Shown: positions 20,191 to 31,014, numbered from the stretch's first letter. The stretch is DNA of 64,000 nucleotides from Formosa haliotis (GCF_001685485.1 NZ_BDEL01000001.1:1857501-1921500), one strand, 5' to 3'. The notes: generated by a model not told the origin, from the letters alone. Translations and numbers: made by a program.

Positions 20191-20514
20191 CTATATTACT
20201 TCATTAGATTTTTTAGAAAATCTCACTTTCTTATCGCCTTCCATTTTATAACCCACTCTAGTAGTTTCCCCTTTAGCAGTTAATAATGATAAGTTAGATA
20301 TTTGAATAGGAGCTTCTTTTTCTACGATTCCTCCTTGAGGGTTTTGTGCACTTGGCTTAGTATGTTTCTTCACCAAGTTAACACCCTCAACAATCGCTTT
20401 GTTCTTATCGGTTAATACTTTAAGTACTTTTCCTTCAGATCCTTTATGATCTCCAGTTATTACTCTTACAGTATCTCCAGATTTTATCTTAAGCTTTGTC
20501 ATCTTATTAGTCAT
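20191..20514 (-). CDS. rplX: 50S ribosomal protein L24
   Basis: Early assembly protein of the large subunit with a KOW motif ([20 protein letters not shown]). The ATG at 20514 overlaps the rplN stop by one base (TAATG), which favours it as a coupled start giving 107 residues; a second Met five codons in would give 103, closer to many homologues. Two bases separate it from rplE. Confidence 0.95.
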   Translation of the reverse strand: MTNKMTKLKIKSGDTVRVITGDHKGSEGKVLKVLTDKNKAIVEGVNLVKKHTKPSAQNPQGGIVEKEAPIQISNLSLLTAKGETTRVGYKMEGDKKVRFSKKSNEVI

Positions 20515-20882
20515 TAAAGCACTTCAGGTGCTAATGATACAATTTTCATGAATTGTTTATCACGAAGTTCTCTTGCAACAGGTCCGAAAACACGAGTTCC
20601 TCTCATCTCACCCGTTGGGTTCAATAAAACACAAGCGTTATCGTCGAATCTGATATAAGATCCGTCCGGACGTCTTACTTCTTTTACAGTACGTACAACA
20701 ACTGCAGTAGATACAGCTCCTTTTTTAATGTTTCCATTAGGAGTTGCGTCTTTTACAGAAACAACGATTTTGTCTCCTACAGATGCGTATCTTCTTTTAG
20801 TACCACCTAGAACACGTATTGTTAATACTTCTTTTGCTCCAGTGTTATCTGCTACTTTTAATCTTGATTCTTGTTGTAACAT
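20514..20882 (-). CDS. rplN: 50S ribosomal protein L14
   Basis: Highly conserved large-subunit protein that forms bridges to the small subunit. The 122-residue sequence starts [20 protein letters not shown] and ends [20 protein letters not shown]. It begins two bases after rpsQ and its stop overlaps the rplX start. Confidence 0.97.
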   Translation of the reverse strand: MLQQESRLKVADNTGAKEVLTIRVLGGTKRRYASVGDKIVVSVKDATPNGNIKKGAVSTAVVVRTVKEVRRPDGSYIRFDDNACVLLNPTGEMRGTRVFGPVARELRDKQFMKIVSLAPEVL

Positions 20883-20884
20883 AA

Positions 20885-21142
20885 TTACTTCGCTCTTTCG
20901 ATTATTTCAACTAGTCTCCAACATTTAGATTTACTCATAGGTCTTGTTTCCATGATCTTTACAGTATCTCCAATGTTACAATCGTTAGTTTCGTCGTGTG
21001 CAACGTATTTTTTCGTTTTCAACACGAACTTACCATACATAGGGTGTTTTACTTTTTTTACTTCGGCAACTACAATAGATTTCTCCATTTTGTTACTAGT
21101 AACAACTCCTACACGTTCTTTTCTTAAATTTCTTTTTTCCAT
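20885..21142 (-). CDS. rpsQ: 30S ribosomal protein S17
   Basis: 16S rRNA-binding protein with an OB fold. The 85-residue sequence contains [19 protein letters not shown] and [20 protein letters not shown], both diagnostic. It starts 12 bases after rpmC and ends two bases before rplN. Confidence 0.97.
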   Translation of the reverse strand: MEKRNLRKERVGVVTSNKMEKSIVVAEVKKVKHPMYGKFVLKTKKYVAHDETNDCNIGDTVKIMETRPMSKSKCWRLVEIIERAK

Positions 21143-21154
21143 CTTTCAGCAGAA

Positions 21155-21346
21155 TTATTGTAATTCTCTTTTAGTTAATTCTGTCGCAATTCTTGCTACG
21201 TCACGTCTTACGTTACGTAATTGAATTGGATTTTCTAAAGGAGATATTGCATGTGCCATTTTCAGGTCTGAATAACTCTTTTTTGTCTCACCAAGTTTCT
21301 CTTGTAACTCAGCAGGAGATAATTCTTTAATTTCTGATTGTTTCAT
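21155..21346 (-). CDS. rpmC: 50S ribosomal protein L29
   Basis: Small helical protein beside the exit tunnel, part of the platform for SRP and trigger factor. I take the ATG at 21346 (MKQSEIKELSPAELQEKLGE), giving 63 residues, rather than an upstream start that would add 14 unconserved residues and overlap rplP. The NPIQLRNVRRDVARI segment is typical. Gap to rplP is 13 bases. Confidence 0.96.
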   Translation of the reverse strand: MKQSEIKELSPAELQEKLGETKKSYSDLKMAHAISPLENPIQLRNVRRDVARIATELTKRELQ

Positions 21347-21359
21347 AACATCAAATAAA

Positions 21360-21779
21360 TTATGCTTCGTAATCTCTAGCGATAACAAACTTAGTTTTTA
21401 CTGGTAATTTTTGAGCGGCTAAACGCAATGCTTCTTTTGCAACGTCTAACGGTACTCCTCCTACTTCAAAAAGTAGTCTTCCAGGCTTCACAACGGCTGC
21501 CCAATATTCAACGGCACCTTTACCTTTACCCATACGTACTTCAAGAGGCTTTTTTGTGATAGGCTTATCTGGAAATATTTTAATCCAAAGTTGTCCTTCT
21601 CTCTTCATGTAACGTGTAGCGGCAATACGTGCTGCTTCTATTTGACGCGATGTTAAAAAATTCGAATCAAGCGATTTTATTCCAAAAGTTCCGTTTGAAA
21701 GTTGGTGCCCTCTTTGAGAGTTCCCTTTCATACGTCCCTTTTGCATCTTACGAAATTTTGTTCTTTTAGGCTGTAACAT
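21360..21779 (-). CDS. rplP: 50S ribosomal protein L16
   Basis: Large-subunit protein near the A site. The 139-residue sequence starts [20 protein letters not shown] and has the [20 protein letters not shown] and [16 protein letters not shown] segments. It lies 19 bases after rpsC and 13 before rpmC. Confidence 0.97.
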   Translation of the reverse strand: MLQPKRTKFRKMQKGRMKGNSQRGHQLSNGTFGIKSLDSNFLTSRQIEAARIAATRYMKREGQLWIKIFPDKPITKKPLEVRMGKGKGAVEYWAAVVKPGRLLFEVGGVPLDVAKEALRLAAQKLPVKTKFVIARDYEA

Positions 21780-21798
21780 TTTTCTTTACTTTAAAAAA

Positions 21799-22521
21799 TT
21801 ACTTTCTACGACGAGATTTGTTAGCATTTGCTCCTCCTCGTGGTCCACCTTTTCCTTGCTTCTTAGACAATCCAACAAGCGGAGAAAGCTCTCTTTTACC
21901 ATATACTTCACCTTTCATGATCCATACTTTAACACCTAATCTACCGTAAGTAGTATGTGCCTCAACTAAAGCATAATCAATATCGGCTCTGAATGTTGAT
22001 AATGGAATACGTCCTTCTTTATAGTGCTCTGAACGAGCCATTTCTGCCCCGTTTAAACGACCACTAATCTGGATTTTAATTCCTTCAGCATTCATACGCA
22101 TTGTAGCAGCGATAGCCATTTTAATTGCACGTCTGTAAGAGATTCTGTTCTCTATTTGACGAGCAATACTAGACCCTACTAAAAATGCATCAAGTTCTGG
22201 TCTTTTAATTTCAAATATGTTTATTTGAACTTCTTTACCAGTAATTTTCTTAAGTTCTTCTTTTAACTTGTCTACCTCTTGACCACCTTTTCCGATAATA
22301 ATACCAGGTCTAGCAGTAGTGATAGTAACGGTTACAAGTTTAAGAGTTCTTTCGATAATTACTCTTGAAATACTAGCTTTAGATAGACGTGCATGAACGT
22401 ATTTTCTGATCTTATCGTCTTCGGCAAGTTTATCACCATAATCGTTTCCTCCGTACCAGTTAGATTCCCATCCTCTGATAATTCCTAAGCGATTTCCGAT
22501 TGGATTTGTTTTTTGTCCCAT
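21799..22521 (-). CDS. rpsC: 30S ribosomal protein S3
   Basis: Small-subunit protein at the mRNA entrance. I choose the ATG at 22521 ([20 protein letters not shown]) because MGQK is the family start; the longer frame to 22563 adds 14 unconserved residues and overlaps rplV. The KH domain ([20 protein letters not shown]) and the C-terminal [20 protein letters not shown] block are visible, ending in a basic Gly/Asn-rich tail. 240 residues. Confidence 0.97.
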   Translation of the reverse strand: MGQKTNPIGNRLGIIRGWESNWYGGNDYGDKLAEDDKIRKYVHARLSKASISRVIIERTLKLVTVTITTARPGIIIGKGGQEVDKLKEELKKITGKEVQINIFEIKRPELDAFLVGSSIARQIENRISYRRAIKMAIAATMRMNAEGIKIQISGRLNGAEMARSEHYKEGRIPLSTFRADIDYALVEAHTTYGRLGVKVWIMKGEVYGKRELSPLVGLSKKQGKGGPRGGANANKSRRRK

Positions 22522-22528
22522 ATCTCTA

Positions 22529-22936
22529 TTAAGCTTGTATGTTATTGTTAGCTCCAACCACAATTGTTACGTGGTTAGAACGTTTTCTAATTCTGTGTGC
22601 ACGACCTTGAGGAGCTGGACGTAATCTTTTTAACATAGATCCACCATCTACTCTAATCTCCTTAACTATTAATTCAGCATCTTCGATACTTGCGTCTTCG
22701 TTTTTAGATTGCCAGTTTGCAATTGCAGACAATAACAATTTCTCTAAACGATTTGAAGCTTCTTTTTGGCTAAATTTTAAAATATTAAGTGCCTTTTCTA
22801 CCTTTTCACCTCTTACTAAATCGGCTACTAAGCGCATTTTTCTTGGTGACGTAGGACAGTTATTAAGCTTCGCAAAAGCAACTTGCTTTTTATCTTCCTT
22901 AATAGCGTCTGCCATTTGTTTTTTACGACTTCCCAT
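22529..22936 (-). CDS. rplV: 50S ribosomal protein L22
   Basis: Lines the exit tunnel near the macrolide site. The 135-residue protein has about 20 extra N-terminal residues ([18 protein letters not shown]) before the L22 core ([20 protein letters not shown]), and ends with the [20 protein letters not shown] loop region. Six bases separate it from rpsS. The start at 22936 is the only ATG with good spacing. Confidence 0.96.
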   Translation of the reverse strand: MGSRKKQMADAIKEDKKQVAFAKLNNCPTSPRKMRLVADLVRGEKVEKALNILKFSQKEASNRLEKLLLSAIANWQSKNEDASIEDAELIVKEIRVDGGSMLKRLRPAPQGRAHRIRKRSNHVTIVVGANNNIQA

Positions 22937-22942
22937 AGCTTA

Positions 22943-23221
22943 CTACTTTTTACCTTTGTTTTTAGCACCTGCATGACCTCTAAAAGATCTAGTTGGTGAA
23001 AATTCTCCTAATTTATGTCCTACCATGTTTTCAGTTACATATACAGGAACAAATTGACGTCCGTTATGTACTGCAATAGTTTGTCCAACGAAATCTGGAG
23101 TAATCATAGAGGCTCTAGACCAAGTCTTGATTACTGTTTTCTTTCCGCCCTCAACATTTTCTTGGACTCTCTTATCTAATTTATAATGAACGTAAGGTCC
23201 TTTTTTTAATGATCTTGCCAT
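22943..23221 (-). CDS. rpsS: 30S ribosomal protein S19
   Basis: Head protein of the small subunit that pairs with S13. The 92-residue sequence starts [20 protein letters not shown] and has [20 protein letters not shown] and [16 protein letters not shown]. It is three bases after rplB and six before rplV. Confidence 0.97.
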   Translation of the reverse strand: MARSLKKGPYVHYKLDKRVQENVEGGKKTVIKTWSRASMITPDFVGQTIAVHNGRQFVPVYVTENMVGHKLGEFSPTRSFRGHAGAKNKGKK

Positions 23222-23224
23222 GTC

Positions 23225-24052
23225 TTATTTCTTTCTACGTTCTACAATATACTTATTACTCGCTTTTGTTTTAGAACGGGTTCTGAATCCTTTAGCAGGT
23301 AAACCTTTTCTTGAACGAGGATGTCCTCCAGAAGATTTTCCTTCACCACCTCCCATTGGGTGATCTACAGGGTTCATTACTACCGGTCTTGTACGAGGTC
23401 TTCTTCCTAACCATCTACTTCTACCTGCTTTACCAGATACTAGTAATTGATGATCTGAGTTAGACACAACACCTATTGTAGCCATACAGTTAACTAATAC
23501 TAATCTAGTTTCTCCTGATGGAAGTTTAATTGTTGCAAATTTACCATCTCTTGCCATTAATTGAGCAAAAGCACCAGCACTACGCGCCATAACAGCACCT
23601 TGTCCCGGACGTAACTCTACACAAGAAATAATTGTTCCTAACGGAACTTGACTTAACGGCATACAATTTCCAATTTCTGGAGCTACACCTTCTTGCCCAG
23701 ATACAACTGTTTGACCAACTTGTAATCCGTTTTGAGCAATGATATATGCTTTTTCTCCGTCTTGGTAATTTAATAATGCTATAAAAGCGGTTCTGTTTGG
23801 ATCGTACTCGATTGATTTTACTTCGGCAGGAATTCCTGCTTTAGTTCTTTTAAAATCAATGATACGATACCTTCTTTTATGACCACCACCAATATAGCGC
23901 ATGGTCATTTTTCCTTGACTGTTTCTACCACCTGATCTTTTGTTCGGAGCTAATAAACTTTTCTCCGGCTTATCAGTAGTAATGGCGTCAAATCCATTAA
24001 CTACTCTAAATCGCTGACCTGGTGTGATCGGTTTTAATTTTCTTACTGACAT
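23225..24052 (-). CDS. rplB: 50S ribosomal protein L2
   Basis: Key structural protein near the peptidyl-transferase centre. The 275-residue sequence starts [20 protein letters not shown] and has the catalytic-region segment [17 protein letters not shown] with the conserved His. It lies ten bases after rplW and three before rpsS. Confidence 0.97.
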   Translation of the reverse strand: MSVRKLKPITPGQRFRVVNGFDAITTDKPEKSLLAPNKRSGGRNSQGKMTMRYIGGGHKRRYRIIDFKRTKAGIPAEVKSIEYDPNRTAFIALLNYQDGEKAYIIAQNGLQVGQTVVSGQEGVAPEIGNCMPLSQVPLGTIISCVELRPGQGAVMARSAGAFAQLMARDGKFATIKLPSGETRLVLVNCMATIGVVSNSDHQLLVSGKAGRSRWLGRRPRTRPVVMNPVDHPMGGGEGKSSGGHPRSRKGLPAKGFRTRSKTKASNKYIVERRKK

Positions 24053-24062
24053 TTTTGTCTAA

Positions 24063-24353
24063 TTACATGTTACTGTATAAATCAATCACTTCACCTTCCG
24101 CCAGTTGTACAATTGCTTTTTTAACAGCATTTGTTTTACCATGTTGAATACCAGTTTTTGTAAACTTAGTACTTCTATCTGGACGGACATTTATTGTACG
24201 AACTTTTTCAACAGAAACACCATAAGCAGCTTCAACTGCTTTTTTAATTTCTACCTTGTTCGCCTTTGTATTAACCATAAAGCTAAAACAGTTGTTTAAT
24301 TCACTGTTTGTAGTCGCTTTTTCTGTTATTATAGGTTTAATTAAGATACTCAT
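24063..24353 (-). CDS. rplW: 50S ribosomal protein L23
   Basis: Tunnel-exit protein that docks trigger factor and SRP. The 96-residue sequence starts MSILIKPIITEKATTNSELN and has the KANKVEIKKAVEAAYGVSVE segment. The gaps are seven bases from rplD and ten to rplB. Confidence 0.96.
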   Translation of the reverse strand: MSILIKPIITEKATTNSELNNCFSFMVNTKANKVEIKKAVEAAYGVSVEKVRTINVRPDRSTKFTKTGIQHGKTNAVKKAIVQLAEGEVIDLYSNM

Positions 24354-24360
24354 CGCTTCT

Positions 24361-24990
24361 CTATTTACTTAAATTCGATTCAATTTCTTCTAAAGAACTC
24401 TCTAAAAGAACTACTTTATTTGCATTTAAAATCTTGTAAGTGCTTAATTCTGAACCTATTAACACTTCAGAGCTCTTTAAATTTCGTGATGACAAATATA
24501 CATTATTATTTAATGCACCCAACACAAAAAGTGATTTTTTGTTTTCTAAGTCTAAAGCTTTCAATACACTAGTGAAATTTTTAGTCTTTGGTGTATCAAA
24601 ATTAAAGTCTTCTAAAACAACAATTCCTTGTTCTGCTGCCTTAATTGTTAAGGCTGATTTACGTGCTAAACGCTTAAGGCTTTTGTTAAGTTTAAAACTG
24701 TAGTTTCTTGGTCTTGGTCCGAACATACGTCCACCCCCTTTAAAAACTCCAGACTTAATACTACCTGCTCTAGCCGTACCAGTTCCTTTTTGCTTCTTAA
24801 TCTTACGTGTAGATCCAGAAATCTCAGCACGCTCTTTAGCTTTGTGAGTTCCTTGTCTTTGGTTTGCTAAATATTGTTTAACATCCAAATACACAGCATG
24901 ATTGTTAGGCTCGATAGCGAAAACTGAATCAGAAAGGTCTACCTTTCTTCCAGTTTCTTTTCCATTTATATCTAAAACTGCTACTTTCAT
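24361..24990 (-). CDS. rplD: 50S ribosomal protein L4
   Basis: Large-subunit protein with a tunnel-lining loop; in E. coli it also controls the S10 operon by attenuation. The 209-residue sequence has the [20 protein letters not shown] and [20 protein letters not shown] loop. Its ATG overlaps the rplC stop by one base. Its role in regulating this operon is not shown by the sequence, but see the rpsJ-rplC hairpin region. Confidence 0.97.
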   Translation of the reverse strand: MKVAVLDINGKETGRKVDLSDSVFAIEPNNHAVYLDVKQYLANQRQGTHKAKERAEISGSTRKIKKQKGTGTARAGSIKSGVFKGGGRMFGPRPRNYSFKLNKSLKRLARKSALTIKAAEQGIVVLEDFNFDTPKTKNFTSVLKALDLENKKSLFVLGALNNNVYLSSRNLKSSEVLIGSELSTYKILNANKVVLLESSLEEIESNLSK

Positions 24991-25607
24991 TACTTCTCAA
25001 TGATTACATAAGCGTTTTTATGACCAGGAACACATCCTTTAACCACAAGTAGATTCTTTTCAGCAACTACTTTTAAAACTCTTAAATTTTCAACTTTTAC
25101 TCTATCAGTTCCCATTCTTCCTGCCATCTTCATTCCTTTAAAAACTCTTGCAGGGTAAGAAGCTGCTCCAATAGAACCTGGTGCTCTTAAACGGTTGTGT
25201 TGACCGTGAGTTGCTTGTCCTACACCACCAAAACCGTGACGTTTAACAACCCCTTGAAAACCTTTACCTTTAGAAACTCCAGCAATATCTACGAATTCAC
25301 CTTCTACAAAGTGCTCTACAGTGATTGCATCACCTAATTTGTACTCCTCATCAAAACCTTTAAATTCAACGATTTTGCGTTTTACAGAAGTTCCTGCTTT
25401 TTTAGCGTGACCTAGGTCAGCTTTAGTAGCACTTTTCTCTGTCGCGTCATCGAAACCAAGTTGAAGGGCTTTATAACCATCAACTTCTTCAGTTCTGACT
25501 TGGGTAACGATACATGGTCCAGCTTCAATTACTGTACATGGAATGTTTTTTCCATTTTCATCGAAGATGCTGGTCATACCGATTTTTTTTCCAATTAACC
25601 CAGACAT
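24990..25607 (-). CDS. rplC: 50S ribosomal protein L3
   Basis: Assembly initiator of the large subunit. The 205-residue sequence starts [20 protein letters not shown] and has [16 protein letters not shown] and the [20 protein letters not shown] segment with the conserved Gln-bearing loop region. It is the first gene after the 160-base gap that follows rpsJ, and the terminator-like hairpin ends about 33 bases before its ATG. Confidence 0.97.
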   Translation of the reverse strand: MSGLIGKKIGMTSIFDENGKNIPCTVIEAGPCIVTQVRTEEVDGYKALQLGFDDATEKSATKADLGHAKKAGTSVKRKIVEFKGFDEEYKLGDAITVEHFVEGEFVDIAGVSKGKGFQGVVKRHGFGGVGQATHGQHNRLRAPGSIGAASYPARVFKGMKMAGRMGTDRVKVENLRVLKVVAEKNLLVVKGCVPGHKNAYVIIEK

Positions 25608-25767
25608 AATTATTAATTTATTTATTAGTATTTATATATAAAAAAATTCAGGGTCAAAACACGTTCAACCCTGAATGTATTTTTACCGTTTTTCCCTCGC
25701 TCGCAGCTCAGGACATGTTTTTTTGAAACTTCTGTTTCTGTAAAACTTACTTGCGTAAGTGCTCTAC
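25608..25767 (-). promoter_or_regulatory. Structured intergenic leader between rpsJ and rplC
   Basis: A 160-base gap in an otherwise packed operon. On the minus strand it holds, in order, a hairpin ACTTACGCAAGTAAGT (25745-25760), a hairpin GAAACAGAAGTTTC (25725-25738), a GC-rich patch GTCCTGAGCTGCGAGCGAGG (25695-25714), and a terminator-like hairpin (25646-25676). The TCCTGA in the patch could pair with TCAGGG of the terminator arm. No exact TAnnTTTG was found inside. Candidate attenuator or leader of the S10 operon; this is inference. Confidence 0.5.
25640..25676 (-). terminator. Terminator-like hairpin before rplC
   Basis: ATTCAGGGT (25646-25654) and ACCCTGAAT (25668-25676) pair perfectly over nine bases with a 13-base loop; on the minus strand the stem runs into six T and then an AT-repeat. 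It would stop or attenuate read-through from the str operon into rplC. Confidence 0.75.
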
Positions 25768-26073
25768 TTATACTTTTATCTCAACTTCTACTCCACTTGG
25801 TAATTCAAGCTTCATTAAAGCGTCGATTGTTTTTGAAGAAGAACTATAGATATCAAGTAAACGCTTGTAAGAGCTTAATTGAAATTGTTCTCTAGACTTC
25901 TTGTTAACGTGAGGAGAACGTAATACAGTGAAAATTTTCTTGTGCGTTGGTAACGGAATTGGTCCTGTTACTACTGCACCTGTACTTTTTACAGTTTTTA
26001 CAATCTTATCAGCAGACTTATCTACTAAGTTATGATCGTAAGATTTTAGTTTTATTCTGATTTTTTGACTCAT
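25768..26073 (-). CDS. rpsJ: 30S ribosomal protein S10
   Basis: Small-subunit protein, known as NusE when acting in transcription antitermination. The 101-residue sequence starts [20 protein letters not shown] and has [20 protein letters not shown] and SREQFQL. It follows fusA by ten bases and so belongs to the str operon, with a 160-base gap to the rest of the S10 genes. Confidence 0.97.
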   Translation of the reverse strand: MSQKIRIKLKSYDHNLVDKSADKIVKTVKSTGAVVTGPIPLPTHKKIFTVLRSPHVNKKSREQFQLSSYKRLLDIYSSSSKTIDALMKLELPSGVEVEIKV

Positions 26074-26083
26074 ATTCTTAGTT

Positions 26084-28210
26084 TTAAGCGTCTGTACCTT
26101 TAGCTGCTTTAATTACCTCTTCAGATATATTAGAAGGTGTTTCAGCATAATGTGAAAATTCCATAGTAGATGTAGCACGACCAGAAGATAATGTTCTTAA
26201 TGTAGTTACATAACCAAACATTTCTGATAATGGCACAGTAGCTTTAACAGTTTTTGCACCTGCTCTGTCTCCCATGTCACTAACTTGACCTCTTCTTCTG
26301 TTTAAATCTCCAACAATGTCACCCATGTTTTCTTCAGGAGTAATTACCTCAAGTTTCATGATAGGCTCCATGATTACAGCTTTTGCTGCTTTTGCTGAAT
26401 TTTTAAATCCTAATTTCGCTGCTAATTCGAATGATAATTGATCCGAATCCACATCGTGGTAAGAACCGTCTGTTAATGTTACTTTCATAGCATCAACTTC
26501 GTATCCTGCTAATGGACCATTTGCCATAGCCATTTTGAATCCTTTTTCAATTGAAGGGATAAATTCTTTAGGAACGTTACCACCTTTAATTTCAGAAACA
26601 AATTCTAAACCAACTTTACCTTCTTCTGCAGGCTCAAGTGTAAATACAATATCTGCGAATTTACCACGTCCACCAGATTGTTTCTTATAAACTTCTCTGT
26701 GTTCTGCACGTTGTGTAATAGCTTCTTTGTACTCTACTTGTGGCTGTCCTTGATTTACTTCAACCTTAAACTCACGTTTTAAACGGTCTACAATAATATC
26801 TAAGTGCAACTCACCCATTCCAGAAATAATAGTTTGTCCTGAAGCTTCGTCTGTTCTAGCTGTAAACGTAGGATCTTCTTCTGCTAATTTAGCTAAAGCC
26901 ATACCTAATTTATCAACATCAGCCTTAGTTTTAGGCTCAACTGCGATACCAATTACTGGATCTGGAAAATCCATACTTTCTAATACAATTGGGTGTTTTT
27001 CATCACTCATTGTATCTCCAGTTTTAATATCTTTAAATCCAACTGCTGCTCCAATATCACCTGCTTCGATAAAATCGATAGCATTTTGCTTGTTAGAGTG
27101 CATTTGATAAATACGAGAAATACGTTCTTTTTTACCTGAACGGTTATTTAAGATGTAAGATCCTGCATCTAAACGCCCTGAATAAGCACGGAAGAATGCT
27201 AAACGTCCTACGAAAGGATCGGTAGCAATTTTAAATGCTAAAGCAGCAAACGGTTCGCTAACAGAAGGCTTACGTCTTTCTTCTTTATCTGTATCAGGGT
27301 TAGTTCCTATTACACTTTCTCTATCTAATGGAGAAGGTAAATAACGACATACAGCATCTAATAAGAATTGTACACCTTTATTTTTAAATGAAGAACCACA
27401 AATCATAGGAATGATAGCCATATCCATTACAGCAGCTCTAAGTGCAGCGTGCACTTCTTCTTCTGTAATAGAATCTTCATCTTCCATGAATTTTTCTAAT
27501 AAGTTTTCATCGTAAGAAGCTACTTCTTCAATTAAAAGAGCACGGTATTTACGCGCTTCCTCTTTTAAATCTTCTGGAATGTCGATAACATCAAAAGTTG
27601 CCCCTTGAGTTTCATCATGCCATACAATAGCTCTGTTTTTCACTAAATCAACAATACCTTTAAAGTCACCTTCTTCACCAATGTTTAAAACGATTGGCAC
27701 AGCATTAGACTTTAACATGTCTTTTACTTGTTGACATACCGCTAAGAAATTAGATCCTTGACGGTCCATTTTATTAACGAAACCAATACGTGGTACTTTA
27801 TAGTTATCAGCAAGTCTCCAGTTAGTTTCAGATTGTGGCTCAACACCATCTACTGCACTAAATAAGAATACTAAACCATCTAATACACGTAAAGAACGGT
27901 TTACCTCTACTGTAAAGTCAACGTGACCCGGAGTATCGATAATATTAAAGTGATATCCATGAGTCTCTGGAGTTGGCTTAGCGTTCTCTAAAGGAAACTG
28001 CCATGTACAAGTTGTAGCTGCAGACGTAATAGTAATACCACGTTCTTGCTCTTGCTCCATCCAGTCCATTGTTGCAGCACCATCGTGTACTTCACCAATT
28101 TTATGAGATACTCCTGTATAATAAAGAATACGCTCTGTTGTTGTTGTTTTACCAGCATCAATATGAGCAGCAATTCCTATGTTTCTTGTATATTTTAAAT
28201 CTCTTGCCAT
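26084..28210 (-). CDS. fusA: Elongation factor G
   Basis: GTPase that drives translocation of tRNA and mRNA. The 708-residue protein has the G motifs [27 protein letters not shown] and NKMDRQGS in domain I, and the [15 protein letters not shown] and C-terminal [16 protein letters not shown] segments of domains III-V. It lies three bases after rpsG and ten before rpsJ. EF-Tu is not encoded in this window. Confidence 0.97.
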   Translation of the reverse strand: MARDLKYTRNIGIAAHIDAGKTTTTERILYYTGVSHKIGEVHDGAATMDWMEQEQERGITITSAATTCTWQFPLENAKPTPETHGYHFNIIDTPGHVDFTVEVNRSLRVLDGLVFLFSAVDGVEPQSETNWRLADNYKVPRIGFVNKMDRQGSNFLAVCQQVKDMLKSNAVPIVLNIGEEGDFKGIVDLVKNRAIVWHDETQGATFDVIDIPEDLKEEARKYRALLIEEVASYDENLLEKFMEDEDSITEEEVHAALRAAVMDMAIIPMICGSSFKNKGVQFLLDAVCRYLPSPLDRESVIGTNPDTDKEERRKPSVSEPFAALAFKIATDPFVGRLAFFRAYSGRLDAGSYILNNRSGKKERISRIYQMHSNKQNAIDFIEAGDIGAAVGFKDIKTGDTMSDEKHPIVLESMDFPDPVIGIAVEPKTKADVDKLGMALAKLAEEDPTFTARTDEASGQTIISGMGELHLDIIVDRLKREFKVEVNQGQPQVEYKEAITQRAEHREVYKKQSGGRGKFADIVFTLEPAEEGKVGLEFVSEIKGGNVPKEFIPSIEKGFKMAMANGPLAGYEVDAMKVTLTDGSYHDVDSDQLSFELAAKLGFKNSAKAAKAVIMEPIMKLEVITPEENMGDIVGDLNRRRGQVSDMGDRAGAKTVKATVPLSEMFGYVTTLRTLSSGRATSTMEFSHYAETPSNISEEVIKAAKGTDA

Positions 28211-28213
28211 TTC

Positions 28214-28690
28214 TTAGAATCTAAAGTGTGAGAATGCTTTATTAGCTTCCGCCATTTTATGAGTATCTACTCTTTTCTTAACAGCCGCTCCTTCTTCTTT
28301 AGCCGCTGCTAAAATTTCTGAAGCTAAACGTTGTGCCATAGATTTTTCGTTTCTTTTACGTGAAAATGAAATTAACCATTTCATTGCCGTAGAAACTTTT
28401 CTGTCTGGACGAATTTGCATTGGAATTTGGAATGTTGCTCCACCTACTCTACGACTACGTACTTCTACGTGTGGCATAACATTAGATAAGGCATCTTTCC
28501 ACAACTCTAAAGCTGTTTTTTCTTCGTCTGTTTTCTTTGAGTCTACGATATCAATTGCATCGTAAAACACTTTAAAAGCTACTGACTTCTTTCCGTCCCA
28601 CATCATCATGTTAACAAAACGTGTTACTAACTGATCGTTAAATCGCGGATCTGGCAAAAGCGGTCTCTTTTTCGCTTGTCTTTTTCTCAT
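28214..28690 (-). CDS. rpsG: 30S ribosomal protein S7
   Basis: 16S rRNA-binding protein that organises the head; translational repressor of the str operon in E. coli. The 158-residue sequence starts [20 protein letters not shown] and has [20 protein letters not shown] and [12 protein letters not shown] at the end. It is 23 bases after rpsL. Confidence 0.97.
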   Translation of the reverse strand: MRKRQAKKRPLLPDPRFNDQLVTRFVNMMMWDGKKSVAFKVFYDAIDIVDSKKTDEEKTALELWKDALSNVMPHVEVRSRRVGGATFQIPMQIRPDRKVSTAMKWLISFSRKRNEKSMAQRLASEILAAAKEEGAAVKKRVDTHKMAEANKAFSHFRF

Positions 28691-28713
28691 GTCTTTTCTT
28701 TAAAAGATTTTAA

Positions 28714-29088
28714 TTACTTCTTAGGGCGTTTTGCACCATACTTAGATCTACGTTGTGTTCTACCTGCAACACCTGCTGTGTCTAAGGCACCACGAACGAT
28801 GTGATATCTAACTCCTGGTAAATCTTTTACCCTTCCACCTCTAACCAATACTATCGAGTGCTCTTGTAAATTGTGACCTTCACCAGGGATGTATGCATTC
28901 ACTTCGTTACCGTTCGTTAATCTAACCCTTGCTACTTTACGCATTGCAGAGTTAGGTTTCTTAGGTGTAGTAGTGTAAACACGCGTACAAACCCCTCGTC
29001 TTTGAGGACACGAATCTAAAGCAGCCGATTTACTCTTCTTGGTTATTTTGGCTCTTCCTTTTCGTACTAATTGTGAAATTGTTGGCAT
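28714..29088 (-). CDS. rpsL: 30S ribosomal protein S12
   Basis: Decoding-centre protein and streptomycin target. The 124-residue sequence starts [20 protein letters not shown] and has the [20 protein letters not shown] and [19 protein letters not shown] segments, with Lys at the two positions (TPKKPNS and GGRVKDLP) that give streptomycin resistance when mutated in other species. It is the first gene of the str operon, with a consensus promoter about 45 bases upstream. Confidence 0.97.
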   Translation of the reverse strand: MPTISQLVRKGRAKITKKSKSAALDSCPQRRGVCTRVYTTTPKKPNSAMRKVARVRLTNGNEVNAYIPGEGHNLQEHSIVLVRGGRVKDLPGVRYHIVRGALDTAGVAGRTQRRSKYGAKRPKK

Positions 29089-29131
29089 ATTTTTCTATAA
29101 TATTTATAAAATACCTCTTCTTAGAGGGCTG

Positions 29132-29161
29132 CAAATGTAGGGATTTATTTTTATTTTTCAA
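29132..29161 (-). promoter_or_regulatory. Promoter of the str operon (TTG-N19-TACATTTG)
   Basis: Minus-strand TTG (29159-29161), 19 bases, TACATTTG (29132-29139), an exact consensus fit. The predicted leader of about 35-40 bases begins with CCTCTAAGAAGAGG, a five-pair hairpin right at the 5' end. Confidence 0.82.
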
Positions 29162-29265
29162 ACCCTAATCAATTAATTTTCAATCGGATTTCATTTTTAT
29201 CTGTTCCAATACATTATTAGTTTAGTTTTTCCGTTAGATTTACAATTCTAAAAGCATACAACTTC

Positions 29266-30954
29266 GTGCGTAACACTTTCTTTCTTATTTGTTTATTTTT
29301 TGTCGCAACCGCTAATGTATTGTGCCAGAATCTTATTCTAAATATTGAAGCCAAAACAGAAACCGACAGCTTAACACTTGATTCTATTGGATACAAAAAA
29401 CACCACAACGATTATATTTCTGCTCTAAACGCTATAGACACTTTAAGCGCCACCTTAAATAGAAATGGATTTTTTGCACATAACATAACACCGTTAACAA
29501 AAAATAACGACACCACTTACCACAGTGTAGTCCATTTAAATAAAAAATACACACACCTATATATAAGGTATAACACAAACGAAATCCAGGAAGACGTTTT
29601 AAAAAGTGAAAAATTAAACATTCAAGATCGTTACATCGTGCTTCCCATACACGAAACAGAACAAGCGCTTAAATCCTTAAATTCTAAATTAGCCAATCAA
29701 GGCCTCCCTTTCTCTACCTTAAAGTTAAATGACATAAAAATAGAACACGACAGCCTTAAAGCAGATTTAATTACTTCTACAAAAGAAACACCTCGAAACA
29801 TAGACAACATTATAATTAAAGGTTACGAGAAATTTCCTGAAAAATATATTAAGCATTATGCCGACATAAAAAAAGGTGATCTTTTTAATATGAATGAAAT
29901 CATCATAAAAACGAAACGGCTAAACAAACTCCCATTTGCCAATTTAATTAGGGACCCCGAAGTGCTCTTTACAAAAGATTCAACGACACTATATATATAT
30001 GTAGAAAAACAGAAAAGTAATAATTTTGATGGGTATTTAGGTTTCACCACAAACGAAGACACCAACAAATTAGAATTTAGTGGTTACCTTAATATGTTAC
30101 TCCGAAATAATTTAAATTTTGGCGAAGCTCTAAAAATCGTTTACCAAAGCGATGAAAACGATCAAAAAACATTTAATATAAATGTAGACGCACCATATAT
30201 ATTTAAATCGCCAATTGGAGCAAATATCGATTTAAACATTTTTAAAAAAGACTCAACCTTTACAACGGTGAACCAATCTTTAAAACTATACTATCAATTA
30301 AACACACAACATAAAATATATTTAGGTTATAATTCAACCAACTCTAACAACTTATTAAAAGAAAACATCCCAACAAACTTACAAGATTATAAAGCCAGTT
30401 TTGTACAGTCTAAATACAATTATATTAATTATAACGAAGACAATCTATTATTCCCAACAAAATCCTATGCCGATTTAACGTTTGGAATGGGTACCCGAAC
30501 GTATTCTGAGACCAAAGAAAATCAAATTCAATTCGAGGCCCAATTTGCCCATATTTTCAATTTAAATGAAAGAAACAGCATTTATGCTAAAATTACAGCA
30601 AGCGGCATTTTATCTGACACCTATTTAGAAAATGAATTATTACGGTTTGGAGGTATCAATTCTATTCGCGGATTTGAAGAAAATAGTTTAACCGCAAACC
30701 TCTATGGTGTACTTAATTTAGAGTACAGATATCAACTAAGTTCGACGATTTTCGTACATTCCATTACAGATTTTTCCTACTTTGAAGATCCAATTTCTAG
30801 TCAAAAGGAAAAATTATTAGGATTAGGTGTTGGTTTTGCGATATTAACAAAGGCTGGCCTTTTAAAAATGAATTATGCTAATGGTAAAACCGAAAACCTC
30901 CCTTTTAGTATCAGTAATGCAAAAATACACTTAAGTATTACTTCATTTTTTTAA
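29266..30954 (+). CDS. Omp85-like outer-membrane barrel protein with POTRA-like domain
   Basis: Secreted protein of 562 residues starting at GTG, with a signal peptide ending ANVLCQ. The middle (about 180-245) resembles one POTRA domain (IIIKGYEKFPEKYIKHYADI, then NKLPFANLIRD), and the remaining 310 or so residues look like a 16-strand barrel with the Omp85 LRFGGINSIRGFEENSL motif (about 463-479) containing the conserved RGF. It is shorter than BamA or TamA. It is divergent from rpsL. The role is unknown; surface assembly or secretion of another protein is a guess from the family. Confidence 0.72.
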   Translation: MRNTFFLICLFFVATANVLCQNLILNIEAKTETDSLTLDSIGYKKHHNDYISALNAIDTLSATLNRNGFFAHNITPLTKNNDTTYHSVVHLNKKYTHLYIRYNTNEIQEDVLKSEKLNIQDRYIVLPIHETEQALKSLNSKLANQGLPFSTLKLNDIKIEHDSLKADLITSTKETPRNIDNIIIKGYEKFPEKYIKHYADIKKGDLFNMNEIIIKTKRLNKLPFANLIRDPEVLFTKDSTTLYIYVEKQKSNNFDGYLGFTTNEDTNKLEFSGYLNMLLRNNLNFGEALKIVYQSDENDQKTFNINVDAPYIFKSPIGANIDLNIFKKDSTFTTVNQSLKLYYQLNTQHKIYLGYNSTNSNNLLKENIPTNLQDYKASFVQSKYNYINYNEDNLLFPTKSYADLTFGMGTRTYSETKENQIQFEAQFAHIFNLNERNSIYAKITASGILSDTYLENELLRFGGINSIRGFEENSLTANLYGVLNLEYRYQLSSTIFVHSITDFSYFEDPISSQKEKLLGLGVGFAILTKAGLLKMNYANGKTENLPFSISNAKIHLSITSFF

Positions 30955-31014
30955 GACAATATTAATACTATATCGTTTGAAGAATGGCAATTACAAAAAA
31001 ATTTAATGTTTAAT

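Noticed and set aside
22522..22563. Upstream start for rpsC
   Set aside because: It would add 14 residues unlike any S3 and overlap rpl[10 protein letters not shown] at 22521 is the family start.
27988..28173. Small 61-codon frame in another phase within fusA
   Set aside because: Fully inside the conserved G domain of EF-G; no independent support.
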